From contig NZ_GL985606.1 of the NCBI RefSeq assembly GCF_000220835.1, positions 2,500,610 through 2,543,253 on the forward strand: 42,644 bases of DNA. Direction: 5' to 3'. Under the pieces are notes generated by a model. The model had not been told where the DNA came from. It saw only the letters and a list, made by a program, of their open reading frames with translations, and did not search any database. How positions within the stretch are numbered: position 1 is the first letter of the stretch; each line of letters opens with the position of its first letter. The position numbers were made by a program, and so were the translations under genes. The stretch comes from Actinomyces sp. oral taxon 448 str. F0400. GTDB taxonomy: Bacteria; Actinomycetota; Actinomycetes; Actinomycetales; Actinomycetaceae. This document shows positions 18,857 to 26,884 of the stretch, in pieces.

Positions 18857-18997
18857 CCGCGAGCCGGTTGCAGGCGCATCCGTCCTCTTCCCCGCGATTG
18901 GCGGCTCTGCGGCTCCTCACCGGCTCCTCGGCGCGGGCCGGCCTCCCTCTCGCGCTCTCGCGGGCGCCGGCCCGCGTGACATGCCAGGCTTCGCACC

Positions 18998-21121
18998 GTG
19001 ACACTCCGCGTCTCCTCCCCTTCGACCGCTGCGGGCGGTCCTTCCCGAACAGGCCGCTCCCGCCCCCGCCGTCGTTCGCGCGCTGCGCGCACCCGCCTCC
19101 CGGCACCCGTGCTCGCCCTGGCGCTCCTGGGCGCCTGCGCGATCGTGCTGCCCTTCGTCGGGGTGGGCACGCGCGTGTCCTGGACCGAGCTGCCGACCCT
19201 GCTGATGTCCGATGCGGCGACTCGGGCGCTCGGCCTGTCGCTGCGGACCTGTCTGATCGCGACCGCGATCAGCGTGGTTCTGGGAGTGCCTCTGGCTCTT
19301 CTTCTCTCGCGCCAATGGCCGGGCGTGCGCATCGGACGCGTCCTGACCGTGCTGCCCATGACCATGCCCCCGGTGGTGGCCGGCATCGCTCTGCTGTCCA
19401 CACTGGGCAAACGGAGCATGCTCGGGTCGACCCTGGAGGCTCTGGGAGTGCAGATCTCCTTCACGACCACCGCCGTCGTCATCGCCCAGGTCTTCGTGTC
19501 CATGCCCTACCTCGTCGTGACCCTCGAGGCGGCGCTGCGCTCGCGCGACACCCACGCTGAGACGATCGCCCGGACGCTGGGCGCGCGCGAGTGGACAGTG
19601 CTCACCCGTATCACCCTGCCGCTGGTGGGGCCGGCCCTCGTGCGGGGGACGGCACTCGCTCTGGGCCGGAGTCTGGGCGAGTTCGGGGCGACCATCGCCT
19701 TCGCCGGCTCCAAGGAGGGCGTCACGCGCACCATGCCGCTGGCGATCTACCTGGAGCGGGAAAGCGACACGGCGACGTCCCTGGCGCTGGCGGTCGTACT
19801 CATCGCGATGTCCTTCATCATCGTGGGAGCGACGAACGTCTCCTGGCCCTCCGCCGTGGCCCGTCTGCCCCGACCGCCTCATCGCGGCGGGGCGACGCCG
19901 TCCGATCCGGCGCGGGCGGGCCGCACCGCCCGACCGGTCCGCCCCGCCCGAACCGGTGGCGTCGACGGCGCCGAGGCCGGCCGCCGTGCGCCCCGCGGCC
20001 GGGACCTGCACGTGTCCTTCGCCTCCGCCGTCCGCGATGTCGACGTGGATCTGGAGGTGGGTGCGGGGCGCACGGCGGCGCTCATCGGACCCAACGGTTC
20101 GGGCAAATCGACCGTGTGCGAGGTCGTGGCGGGCCTGCTCGACGCCGACGGCGGTCGGGTGCGCCTGGGCGAACGGCTGCTGGACGGTCCCGGCGGCTTC
20201 GTGCCCGCCGGTCGGCGCGGCGTCGCGCTGCTGTCGCAGTCCCCCGGAGTCTTCGGCCGCATGAGCGCGTTGGACAACGTCGCCTTCGGCCCGCGCTGCC
20301 GACGCATCGGTGTGCGCGCCGCCCGCGCCCGGGCCCGCGCCGAGCTGACCGCCGTGGGTGCCGATCACCTCGCCGACCGTCGCGGCTCGCAGCTGTCGGG
20401 AGGGCAGTCGGCGCGCGTGGCGCTGGCCCGAGCCCTGGCCACGGACCCGGCCCTGCTGGTCCTGGACGAGCCCATGGCGGCTCTCGATGTCACCGCCCGG
20501 GCGCAGATGCGCGCCCTGGTCGCCCGCCGGACGGCCGAGCAGGGGCTCACGGTCCTGGTGGTCACTCACGACATCCTGGACGTGACGGCGCTGGCCGACG
20601 ACGTCATCGTCCTTCAGGGGGGCCGCGTGGCCGAATACGGATCAGCTGCCGAGGTGCTCACCGCCCCGACCTCGGACTTCGCCGCCCGCCTGACGGGCAC
20701 CTCCGTGCTGACAGGGACGCTCGAGGGTGACCCCGCCTCCCCCGCTCTGCGTCTTGAGAACGGGGCACTCGTCACCGGTCGGCCCGGCGAGGACTGGGGG
20801 CGAGCCGCTGCGGGCGGGCCCGGCCTGGCCCTCGTCCCCCCGGATGCTGTCGCCCTGTACCCGGCGTCGGAGGGCGGAGCAGTCCCGCATGGCTCACCCC
20901 GCAACACCCTGACGGTCACCGTCACCGACCTGGAGCGCAGCGGGGCGCTCGTGACAGTCTCACTGCGGACCGAGGCCGACCAGTGCCTGACGGCGGCGGT
21001 GACTGCGGGTGCCGTCGCCGAGCTCGGCATCAAGGCCGAGCGCCGTCTCGAGGCCGTGGTCAAGGCCGTGCAGGTGCGAGTGCTCCCAGCTCATTCTCAC
21101 CAACCGGATCGGCAGTGCTGA
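18998..21121 (+). CDS. Fused molybdate ABC transporter permease-ATPase (ModB-ModC)
   Basis: One 707-residue chain combines permease and ATPase for molybdate import. Residues 1-35 are basic and low-complexity. Residues 35-280 form the ModB permease, with the EAA loop ETIARTLGAREWTVLTRITLP near 189-209 and ALGRSLGEFGATIAFAG after it. A Pro/Arg-rich linker (about 285-335) leads to the ModC ATPase. This has Walker A GPNGSGKST at 364-372, signature LSGGQSARVALARA from 466, Walker B LLVLDEP near 487-493 and the switch VTHD. A Mop/TOBE-like molybdate-sensing region follows at about 600-690. The start is GTG at 18998: the nearby ATG at 18981 meets a stop after six codons. I see no frameshift, so the fusion looks genuine. 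Confidence 0.92.
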   Translation: MTLRVSSPSTAAGGPSRTGRSRPRRRSRAARTRLPAPVLALALLGACAIVLPFVGVGTRVSWTELPTLLMSDAATRALGLSLRTCLIATAISVVLGVPLALLLSRQWPGVRIGRVLTVLPMTMPPVVAGIALLSTLGKRSMLGSTLEALGVQISFTTTAVVIAQVFVSMPYLVVTLEAALRSRDTHAETIARTLGAREWTVLTRITLPLVGPALVRGTALALGRSLGEFGATIAFAGSKEGVTRTMPLAIYLERESDTATSLALAVVLIAMSFIIVGATNVSWPSAVARLPRPPHRGGATPSDPARAGRTARPVRPARTGGVDGAEAGRRAPRGRDLHVSFASAVRDVDVDLEVGAGRTAALIGPNGSGKSTVCEVVAGLLDADGGRVRLGERLLDGPGGFVPAGRRGVALLSQSPGVFGRMSALDNVAFGPRCRRIGVRAARARARAELTAVGADHLADRRGSQLSGGQSARVALARALATDPALLVLDEPMAALDVTARAQMRALVARRTAEQGLTVLVVTHDILDVTALADDVIVLQGGRVAEYGSAAEVLTAPTSDFAARLTGTSVLTGTLEGDPASPALRLENGALVTGRPGEDWGRAAAGGPGLALVPPDAVALYPASEGGAVPHGSPRNTLTVTVTDLERSGALVTVSLRTEADQCLTAAVTAGAVAELGIKAERRLEAVVKAVQVRVLPAHSHQPDRQC

Positions 21122-21390
21122 CGGTTCCGACGATGCTGACGCGACTCGAGGGGCGGGCGCCCGTTCGCCGCCGCTCCCTCGCCTTGAGCGATCTCGCACC
21201 CCGCGCCTCTCAGCCAGGCCTCAAGCGAGCGCGGCGTAATCCCCAGCAGCCGCTGAGTGCTGCGCTCCTCGTCGATGGTCGGGGCGGCAACGCGGCGAAC
21301 TGGATCCACAGGGGCTCCATCGCCGATGATGGCGGGGCGAGCACAGGGACACACTCCCGGAGACGGAAGCAAGGACGAACAACGAAGGAC
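21122..21390. other. Gap with a possible decayed oxidoreductase fragment
   Basis: No intact gene is seen in these 269 bases. On the minus strand, codons at 21205-21279 read EERSTQRLLGITPRSLEAWL. This looks protein-like and resembles the C-terminal end of NmrA-type NAD(P)H-binding oxidoreductases (a 'LLG.pPRs...W' ending). The flanking codons do not continue the family. HxlR regulators often sit next to such oxidoreductases and a broken HxlR gene is nearby, so a remnant is plausible but weakly supported. Confidence 0.25.
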
Positions 21391-21765
21391 ATGATGGTTG
21401 AGACAGCATTTTCCGTACTCATGAGCCTGTTCCTGTGCTCGGCCGGAGTCATACTCGTGGTGTTAGGGCGCCGGATGTCGCAGCGCAGGCTCCCGCCGAA
21501 CTTGTGGGCGGGAGTGCGTTACCAGATCGCTCTGCGCTCCGAGGAGAACTGGTACACGATGCAGGCCCGGTGCGCCACAGCCACCATGGGAATGGGTGCG
21601 GTCTTCATCGACTCGGCTCTCCTGTTCGCCATCCAGGCGGCCATGCCCGAGACGATCTCGATCCTGATCCCCATAATCGTCATGCTGGTGCAGACGACTG
21701 CCGGTATCGCGATCCTTCACGTTCAGGCCCGCAGGTGCGCCGCGACGCTGCCGAAGGATGCGTGA
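21391..21765 (+). CDS. Small membrane protein, SdpI-like
   Basis: The product is 124 residues with three hydrophobic segments (about 6-26, 64-86 and 90-110). Between the first two is RRMSQRRLPPNLWAGVRYQ and then RSEENWY, close to the 'RR....LP.N.WaGiRt..l.sde.W' pattern of the SdpI family. SdpI of Bacillus confers immunity to a secreted toxin and signals to its regulator; whether this protein does anything similar is unknown. AAGGA is one base before the ATG at 21391 and four before the in-frame ATG at 21394, so the second may be the real start. The decayed HxlR regulator follows after 47 bases. No toxin gene is visible nearby. Confidence 0.55.
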   Translation: MMVETAFSVLMSLFLCSAGVILVVLGRRMSQRRLPPNLWAGVRYQIALRSEENWYTMQARCATATMGMGAVFIDSALLFAIQAAMPETISILIPIIVMLVQTTAGIAILHVQARRCAATLPKDA

Positions 21766-21812
21766 GCAGGCTCCTGCGACGAGAGTGAAGAAACCTGCAG
21801 GGAGGAGCCGGA

Positions 21813-22075
21813 GTGAAGGACGAGTCGTGGACCACCCTCATCGTCCGCGAGCCGCTCGACGGTCCGCGCCGCTTCACCGAGCTGCGCACGGCCCTGCCCG
21901 GTATCAGCCCTCACACGTCGACGGCCGGCTGCCCCGCTTCGAAGCGCACGGCATCGTCACCCGCACCGTTCACGCCGAGATCCCGCCCCGAGTCGTCTAC
22001 GCCCTCACCGCTCTCGGTACGAGCCGCGCCCCGACACGCCCGATGGGGAGTCCTGGGAGTGCCTGGAAGACGCCG
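21813..22075 (+). pseudogene. HxlR family winged-helix regulator, truncated and frameshifted
   Basis: From GTG at 21813 the frame reads WTTLIVREPLDGPRRF and TELRTALPGISPHT, the middle of an HxlR domain. After 21917 the match moves to another frame: GRLPRFEAHGIVTRTV, then IPPRVVYALTALG (about 21920-22018). Adding one base between 21917 and 21918 would restore a continuous HxlR sequence. About 20-25 N-terminal residues, including the usual Cys-Pro segment, are missing, although GGAGGAG precedes the GTG by six bases. HxlR proteins are redox- or aldehyde-responsive repressors. The gene would have read into the adjacent alcohol dehydrogenase, which it may once have controlled. The downstream frame has no stop before that gene. 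Confidence 0.8.
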
Positions 22076-22138
22076 ATGACGCCCTGTACGCTTCCAGCGG
22101 CCTCCGAGCACCATCGGAGGCCGGTTACGGAGGACTTC

Positions 22139-23194
22139 ATGACCACGACAATCCCTGCCCTGCCCACAACCATGCGCGGCGTCATCATGCGCGCCCCCGG
22201 AAAGGTGAGCGTCGAAGACCGCGAGGTCCCGCGCGTCGTCGAGCCCACCGATGCCGTTCTCAAGATCGAGGCCGCCTGCATCTGCGGTTCCGACCTGTGG
22301 CCCTACCGCGGCATCCAGCCCGTCGACAAGGCCCGCCCCATGGGGCACGAGTACGTCGGCACGGTCGTCGAGATCGGCTCCGAGGTGACGAACGTCAAGA
22401 TCGGCGATTTCGTCGTTGGCTCCTTCTGCGTCTCGGACAACACCTGCGAGATCTGCCGCTCCGGCTTCCAGTCCCGCTGCATCCACGGCGGCTTCATGGG
22501 CGACACGCAGTCCCAGTACACGCGCGTGCCCCAGGCCGACGGCACGCTCGTCGTCGTGCCCGGCGGCAAGCCCGACGACCCCGAGGTCATGGCCGACCTG
22601 CTGGCCGCCTCCGACGTGCTCGGCACCGGATGGTTCGGCGCCGTGGCAGCCGAGGCCGGACCCGGCAGGACGATCGCCGTCGTCGGCGACGGCGCGGTGG
22701 GCCTGTCCGCCGTGCTCGCGGCCAAGGCCCTCGGCAGCGAGAGGGTCATCGCCTTCTCCCGCCACGAGGACCGGGCGGCGCTCGCCCGCGAGTTCGGGGC
22801 CGACGTCGTCATCGCCGAACGCGGCGAGGAGGGTGCGGCCGAGGTCAAGGAGCTGACCGACGGCTACGGGGCGCACGGCGTGGTCGAGGCCGTCGGTAAC
22901 CAGGTCTCCATGGACCAGGCCATCGCCTCGTGCAGGCCGGGCGGGCATGTCGGATACGTCGGCGTGGCCCACGACGTGACTCTGGACGGGTCCAGCCTGT
23001 TCTTCGCCGAGGTCACTCTGCTGGGCGGTCCCGCACCGGTGCGCCGCTTCCTGCCCGACCTCATCGACCGGATCCTCAAGCGCGAGATCCATCCGGGGAG
23101 GGTTTTCACCATGCGTCTGCCGCTGGAGGAGGCCGCCGAGGGCTACGCGGCGATGGACGAGCGGCGCGCCATCAAGGTGCTGCTGGAGGTCTGA
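22139..23194 (+). CDS. Zinc-dependent medium-chain alcohol dehydrogenase family protein
   Basis: This 351-residue medium-chain dehydrogenase/reductase likely oxidises alcohols or reduces aldehydes with NAD(P); the substrate cannot be read. Catalytic zinc residues appear as Cys in CICGSDLW (about residues 45-52) and HE in MGHEYVG (about 67-73). The structural zinc site is the four-Cys lobe FCVSDNTCEICRSGFQSRC (about 98-116). The Rossmann motif VVGDGAVGLSAV is near 181-192. GGAGGA stands four bases before the ATG. The HxlR remnant upstream suggests former regulated expression in response to reactive aldehydes or oxidants. Confidence 0.88.
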   Translation: MTTTIPALPTTMRGVIMRAPGKVSVEDREVPRVVEPTDAVLKIEAACICGSDLWPYRGIQPVDKARPMGHEYVGTVVEIGSEVTNVKIGDFVVGSFCVSDNTCEICRSGFQSRCIHGGFMGDTQSQYTRVPQADGTLVVVPGGKPDDPEVMADLLAASDVLGTGWFGAVAAEAGPGRTIAVVGDGAVGLSAVLAAKALGSERVIAFSRHEDRAALAREFGADVVIAERGEEGAAEVKELTDGYGAHGVVEAVGNQVSMDQAIASCRPGGHVGYVGVAHDVTLDGSSLFFAEVTLLGGPAPVRRFLPDLIDRILKREIHPGRVFTMRLPLEEAAEGYAAMDERRAIKVLLEV

Positions 23195-23529
23195 GCGGCA
23201 TCCGCACCGCCCGTACGCCCGGATCGGCCTCGTCGAATTCTGTCGACCGGGTCCTCAGAGCTCGTCCTCCAGGATCACTATCTCCGACCGGTTCGAACAG
23301 ACTCACGGTGATGCGCAGAGCCCTGCGCGCCGGGTACCGCTCGCGATAATCGAGTTCGCCTTCACCGCCGGTGGGGAACTCTCCATGCTCGAAATGCTCG
23401 GATCCGCTCGGCGGCGTACCACCGCATCGCGCGCGATCAGCGTCTGGCGGCGCTCCGGGCGTCGTCGTCCCGGATGATCCGCCGGACACGCCGCGGGTGA
23501 AGGCGCCCCATCACCGTTACCCTCGACGT
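23195..23529. other. Gap between alcohol dehydrogenase and hisN
   Basis: In these 335 bases I see no gene in any frame that matches a family or has a ribosome site. Longer open frames on both strands are Arg/Pro/Ser-rich and look non-coding. The right end contains the candidate hisN -10 element. The left part has several TC-rich stretches unlike neighbouring coding DNA and may be decayed sequence. Confidence 0.45.
23518..23523 (+). promoter_or_regulatory. Candidate -10 element for leaderless hisN
   Basis: TACCCT ends exactly six bases before the hisN ATG and no Shine-Dalgarno site is present, as at moaA and mogA. Confidence 0.45.
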
Positions 23530-24357
23530 ATGAGTACCCCGGCCTCTCCCGCACCGCCGACGGCCGATCGGCGCTGGCGCGACGACCTGCACCTGGCCCA
23601 CACGATCGCGGACCAGGTCGATCCTCTGACCCGGACGCACTTCGACGCCCAGGACTTCGAGGTCGAGACCAAGCCGGATCTGACCCCGGTCACCGTCGCC
23701 GACAAAGAGGCGGAGCGCCTCATCCGCGACTACCTCTCGCGGGCACGCACCCGCGACTCGGTCCTCGGCGAGGAGTTCGGGACGACGGGCCACTCGCCGC
23801 GCCAATGGGTCATCGACCCGATCGACGGCACGAAGAACTTCGTGCGCGGCGTGCCCGTGTGGGCCACCCTCATCAGCCTGGTCGAGGACGGCGAGGCCGT
23901 CCTCGGCGTGGCCTCCGCACCGGCCCTGGGCAAACGGTGGTGGGCGGTCAAGGGGGGCGGCGCCTGGAGCGGGCGGTCTCTGGCCCTGGCGGGCCGGCTG
24001 CGCGTGTCCGGCGTAGCCGCTCTGGAGGACGCCTCGCTGTCCTACTCCTCCCTGTCCGGCTGGGCGCAGCGCAAACGCCTGCGCGGCATGCTCTCGCTTA
24101 TGCAGGAGTGCTGGCGCACGCGCGCCTACGGCGACTTCTGGTCCTACATGCTGCTGGCCTCCGGCTCGGTCGACCTGGCGACCGAGCCCGAGCTCGAGGT
24201 CTACGACATGGCCGCGCTCGTCCCGATCGTCACCGAGGCCGGCGGTCGTTTCACCTCACTCACCGGCGAGGCGGGCCCGTGGGGCGGGGACGCCGTCGCC
24301 ACCAACGGCCTGCTGCACGACGATGTCCTGGAGTTGCTCGCTAAGGAGACCGACTGA
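23530..24357 (+). CDS. hisN: HisN-type histidinol-phosphatase (inositol monophosphatase family)
   Basis: The 275-residue protein belongs to the Mg-dependent inositol monophosphatase family. Metal-binding motifs are in place: GEEFG near residues 79-83, WVIDPIDGTKNFVRGVP near 93-109 with the DPIDGT core, and the C-terminal VYDMAALVPIVTEAGG near 226-241. In Actinobacteria this subfamily includes HisN, which dephosphorylates histidinol phosphate in histidine synthesis; the short linker and NFVRGVP sequence fit that subgroup. A general inositol- or sugar-phosphate phosphatase is the alternative, and no other his gene is in the window. The ATG at 23530 is preferred because the upstream open frame is low-complexity and a -10-like hexamer lies six bases before it. 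Confidence 0.82.
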   Translation: MSTPASPAPPTADRRWRDDLHLAHTIADQVDPLTRTHFDAQDFEVETKPDLTPVTVADKEAERLIRDYLSRARTRDSVLGEEFGTTGHSPRQWVIDPIDGTKNFVRGVPVWATLISLVEDGEAVLGVASAPALGKRWWAVKGGGAWSGRSLALAGRLRVSGVAALEDASLSYSSLSGWAQRKRLRGMLSLMQECWRTRAYGDFWSYMLLASGSVDLATEPELEVYDMAALVPIVTEAGGRFTSLTGEAGPWGGDAVATNGLLHDDVLELLAKETD

Positions 24358-24525
24358 GCGACCGCGCCCCGCGCACCGACCGCCTCCCGGAGACGGTCGG
24401 CCTGGCGATGGACGCCTCCGATGAGACAAGAACGACGACGGCGCCCCGCGGGAGCCGGGTCTCAACACGGTAACCTGCCCCGGGAGGCCGAACGCTTCCC
24501 CGACCGTACTGTTGACGGGAGACCC

Positions 24526-25392
24526 ATGAACTGGCTGCACGCCGTCCTCCTCGGCATCGTCGAGGGCATCACCGAGTTCCTGCCCGTATCCTCGACCGGC
24601 CACCTCAACATCGTCGAGAAGCTCCTCGGCTACAAGATCGACGACGCGGGCATGACAGCCTTCACCGCCGTCATCCAGGTCGGTGCGATCCTGGCCGCCG
24701 TCGTCTACTTCTGGAGCGACATCGTCCGCATCGTGACGGCGTGGCTCAAGGGGCTGGCGAACAGGGGCGCGCGCGGCGACCCCGACTACACGCTGGGCTG
24801 GGGCATCATCCTGGGCTCGGTCCCGGTCGCCGTCGTCGGACTGGCCCTCAAGGACTTCATCGAGGTCACCGCCCGTTCCCTGTGGATCATCGCCGGGGCG
24901 CTCATCATCTGGAGCGCCGTCATGTGGGTCGCCGACCAGCGCTCCGACGGTCCGGCGGGCGCCGCCCACGCCTCGGCCGGCAGGGGCATGAGCGAGGTCG
25001 GCGTCAAGGACGCCCTCATCATCGGCGCCTTCCAGGCTCTCTCCCCCATCCTGCCGGGTATCTCTCGGTCCGGCGCGACCATCTCGGCGGCCCTGTTCCT
25101 GCGCTTCGACCGCGTGACCGCTACGCGTCTGTCCTTCTTCATGGGCATCCCCGCCCTCATCGCCGCCGGCCTGTTCGAGGCCGTCACGGCCGCCGGAGAC
25201 ATCAGTTCTCCGGACATCGGCTGGCCCGCCACGATCATCGCCACGATCGTCTCCGGCATCGTCGCCTACGCGACGATCGCCTGGCTGTTGAAGTTCGTCT
25301 CCTCCAACAAGTTCACCGGTTTCCTCCTCTACCGCGTGGCCCTGGGAGCGGTCATCATCGTGCTCGTCGCCACCGGCGTCGTCACCGCCTGA
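24526..25392 (+). CDS. uppP: Undecaprenyl-diphosphate phosphatase UppP/BacA
   Basis: UppP recycles the lipid carrier undecaprenyl diphosphate for peptidoglycan synthesis and confers bacitracin tolerance. The 288-residue integral membrane protein has the two signature regions: GIVEGITEFLPVSSTGHL at about residues 10-27 (with the catalytic Glu pair) and the loop LPGISRSGATIS near 178-189. About eight hydrophobic segments are visible. GGGAGA stands just before the ATG at 24526. The 168 bases upstream carry no recognisable gene. It is not in an obvious operon: hisN ends upstream and sbcD begins 88 bases downstream. Confidence 0.95.
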   Translation: MNWLHAVLLGIVEGITEFLPVSSTGHLNIVEKLLGYKIDDAGMTAFTAVIQVGAILAAVVYFWSDIVRIVTAWLKGLANRGARGDPDYTLGWGIILGSVPVAVVGLALKDFIEVTARSLWIIAGALIIWSAVMWVADQRSDGPAGAAHASAGRGMSEVGVKDALIIGAFQALSPILPGISRSGATISAALFLRFDRVTATRLSFFMGIPALIAAGLFEAVTAAGDISSPDIGWPATIIATIVSGIVAYATIAWLLKFVSSNKFTGFLLYRVALGAVIIVLVATGVVTA

Positions 25393-25480
25393 CATTCGAC
25401 GTCCGAGAAGACGGCGATTGAGAGTGCTCAGGACAATGCACGTCTAATTTCGTGTCGCACCCGCATGAGACAGTGGCCCC

Positions 25481-26884
25481 ATGCGGATCCTGCACACCTC
25501 CGACTGGCATCTGGGGCGTACGTTCCACGGGCGCGTCCTGGACGACGCCCAGGCGATCTTCGCCGACCATCTCGTCGAGCTCGCCCGCACCGAGGCGGTC
25601 GACGCCGTCGTCATCTCCGGGGACGTGTACGACCGCGCCATCCCGCCTACCGACTCAGTCCTCCTCCTCGACGACACCCTGCGCCGTCTGGTCGGCGCCA
25701 CTCGCGTGGTTCTCACTCCCGGCAATCACGACTCCGCTCAGCGGCTCGGTTTCGGCGCCGGCCTGATGCGCCGGGGGCTCGCGATCCGCACCCGCACCGC
25801 GGAGGTCGACCGCCCCGTCATCATCCCGACCCCTGACGGCGGGGACGGCCTGTACGTCTACGCCCTTCCCTACCTCGACCCCGACGCCGCCCGGCAGTCC
25901 CTGCCTCCTCTCCTCGCCGACAGGCTCGGGGAGAGCCCCGAGGCCCCCGAGCCGACCTCCGACGGCGGAGGCCCCGACCCCGGCTCCGCGGACTCGGGGG
26001 ACGACGCCGGCTCCTCCCCTCCCCCGCAGGCCGCCTCGTACCGCCTGCCCCGCTCCCACGAGGCCGTCGTCTCCGGGGCCCTGCGCCTGGTCGCGGCCGA
26101 CCTCGCCCGACGCCGCGCCGACGCGGCCGTCCGCGTCCCCGCCCTCGTCATGTCGCACGCCTTCGTCGTCGGCGGGCGCCCCAGCATCGAATCCGAGCGG
26201 GACATCCGGGTCGGCGGCGTCGACTCCGTCCCCGCGGGCCTCTACGCCGGCCTCGGCGGCTCGCCCCTGGCCGAACGCTCCGGGGGCCTGGACTACGCCG
26301 CCCTCGGCCACCTCCATCGCCCTCAGGAGATCAGGCAGCGGAGCGCAGCCGTCGGGCCCGCCGGTCCTCACCCCGACGACGACGCCGTGATCACCGGCCC
26401 CCGGCTCGTCTACAGCGGCAGCCCCCTGCCCTTCTCGTTCCCCGAGGCCGACTTCCCCAAGTCCACCGTCCTGCTCGACATCGGCGCCGACGGCGTCACC
26501 CGCCTCGAGCGCGTCCCGACCCCGCTGCCCTATCGGGCCGTCACGCTCACCGGCACCCTGGAGAAGGTCCTGGCTCTCGCCCCCGATCACCGTGAGGACT
26601 GGGTGCGGGTGCGTTTGAACGGCGCCGCACCGCCGGACGCCATGGCTCGCCTGAAGGTCGAACTGCCGAACCTGCTCGCCTTCTCCCGCACGCCGCCCCC
26701 GCGCGCCGAGGGCGAGCGCGCCCCCGTCACGCGCGCCAGCGATCCGCTGGAAGTCGCAGACCGTTTCCTGGCGCGGATGCTCGGCCGCAGCGCCCGCCCC
26801 GACGAGCGCGCCGTCATCGCTCGGGCCTACGACGCCGCACGCGCCGCGAACGAAGGAAGTCCGTCATGCGATTGCACGCGCTGA
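25481..26884 (+). CDS. sbcD: Exonuclease SbcD (Mre11-like nuclease)
   Basis: SbcD is the Mn-dependent nuclease subunit of SbcCD, which cleaves hairpins and processes blocked DNA ends. The 467-residue protein has the phosphodiesterase motifs in order: HTSDWHLGRTFHG at 5-17, ISGDVYDRAIPP near 47-58, PGNHDS near 80-85, a MSHAF segment near 223, and ALGHLHRPQ near 269-277. An acidic, Pro/Ser-rich insert (about residues 150-185) between motifs is probably disordered. There is no Shine-Dalgarno site; GACAGT lies six bases before the ATG, fitting the leaderless pattern. The 3' end overlaps the start of sbcC by 19 bases. No LexA-type box is seen upstream. Confidence 0.94.
   Translation: MRILHTSDWHLGRTFHGRVLDDAQAIFADHLVELARTEAVDAVVISGDVYDRAIPPTDSVLLLDDTLRRLVGATRVVLTPGNHDSAQRLGFGAGLMRRGLAIRTRTAEVDRPVIIPTPDGGDGLYVYALPYLDPDAARQSLPPLLADRLGESPEAPEPTSDGGGPDPGSADSGDDAGSSPPPQAASYRLPRSHEAVVSGALRLVAADLARRRADAAVRVPALVMSHAFVVGGRPSIESERDIRVGGVDSVPAGLYAGLGGSPLAERSGGLDYAALGHLHRPQEIRQRSAAVGPAGPHPDDDAVITGPRLVYSGSPLPFSFPEADFPKSTVLLDIGADGVTRLERVPTPLPYRAVTLTGTLEKVLALAPDHREDWVRVRLNGAAPPDAMARLKVELPNLLAFSRTPPPRAEGERAPVTRASDPLEVADRFLARMLGRSARPDERAVIARAYDAARAANEGSPSCDCTR

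Noticed and set aside
23172-23489. A 105-codon minus-strand gene after the alcohol dehydrogenase
   Set aside because: It overlaps the dehydrogenase 3' end, lacks a ribosome site and has no recognisable domain.
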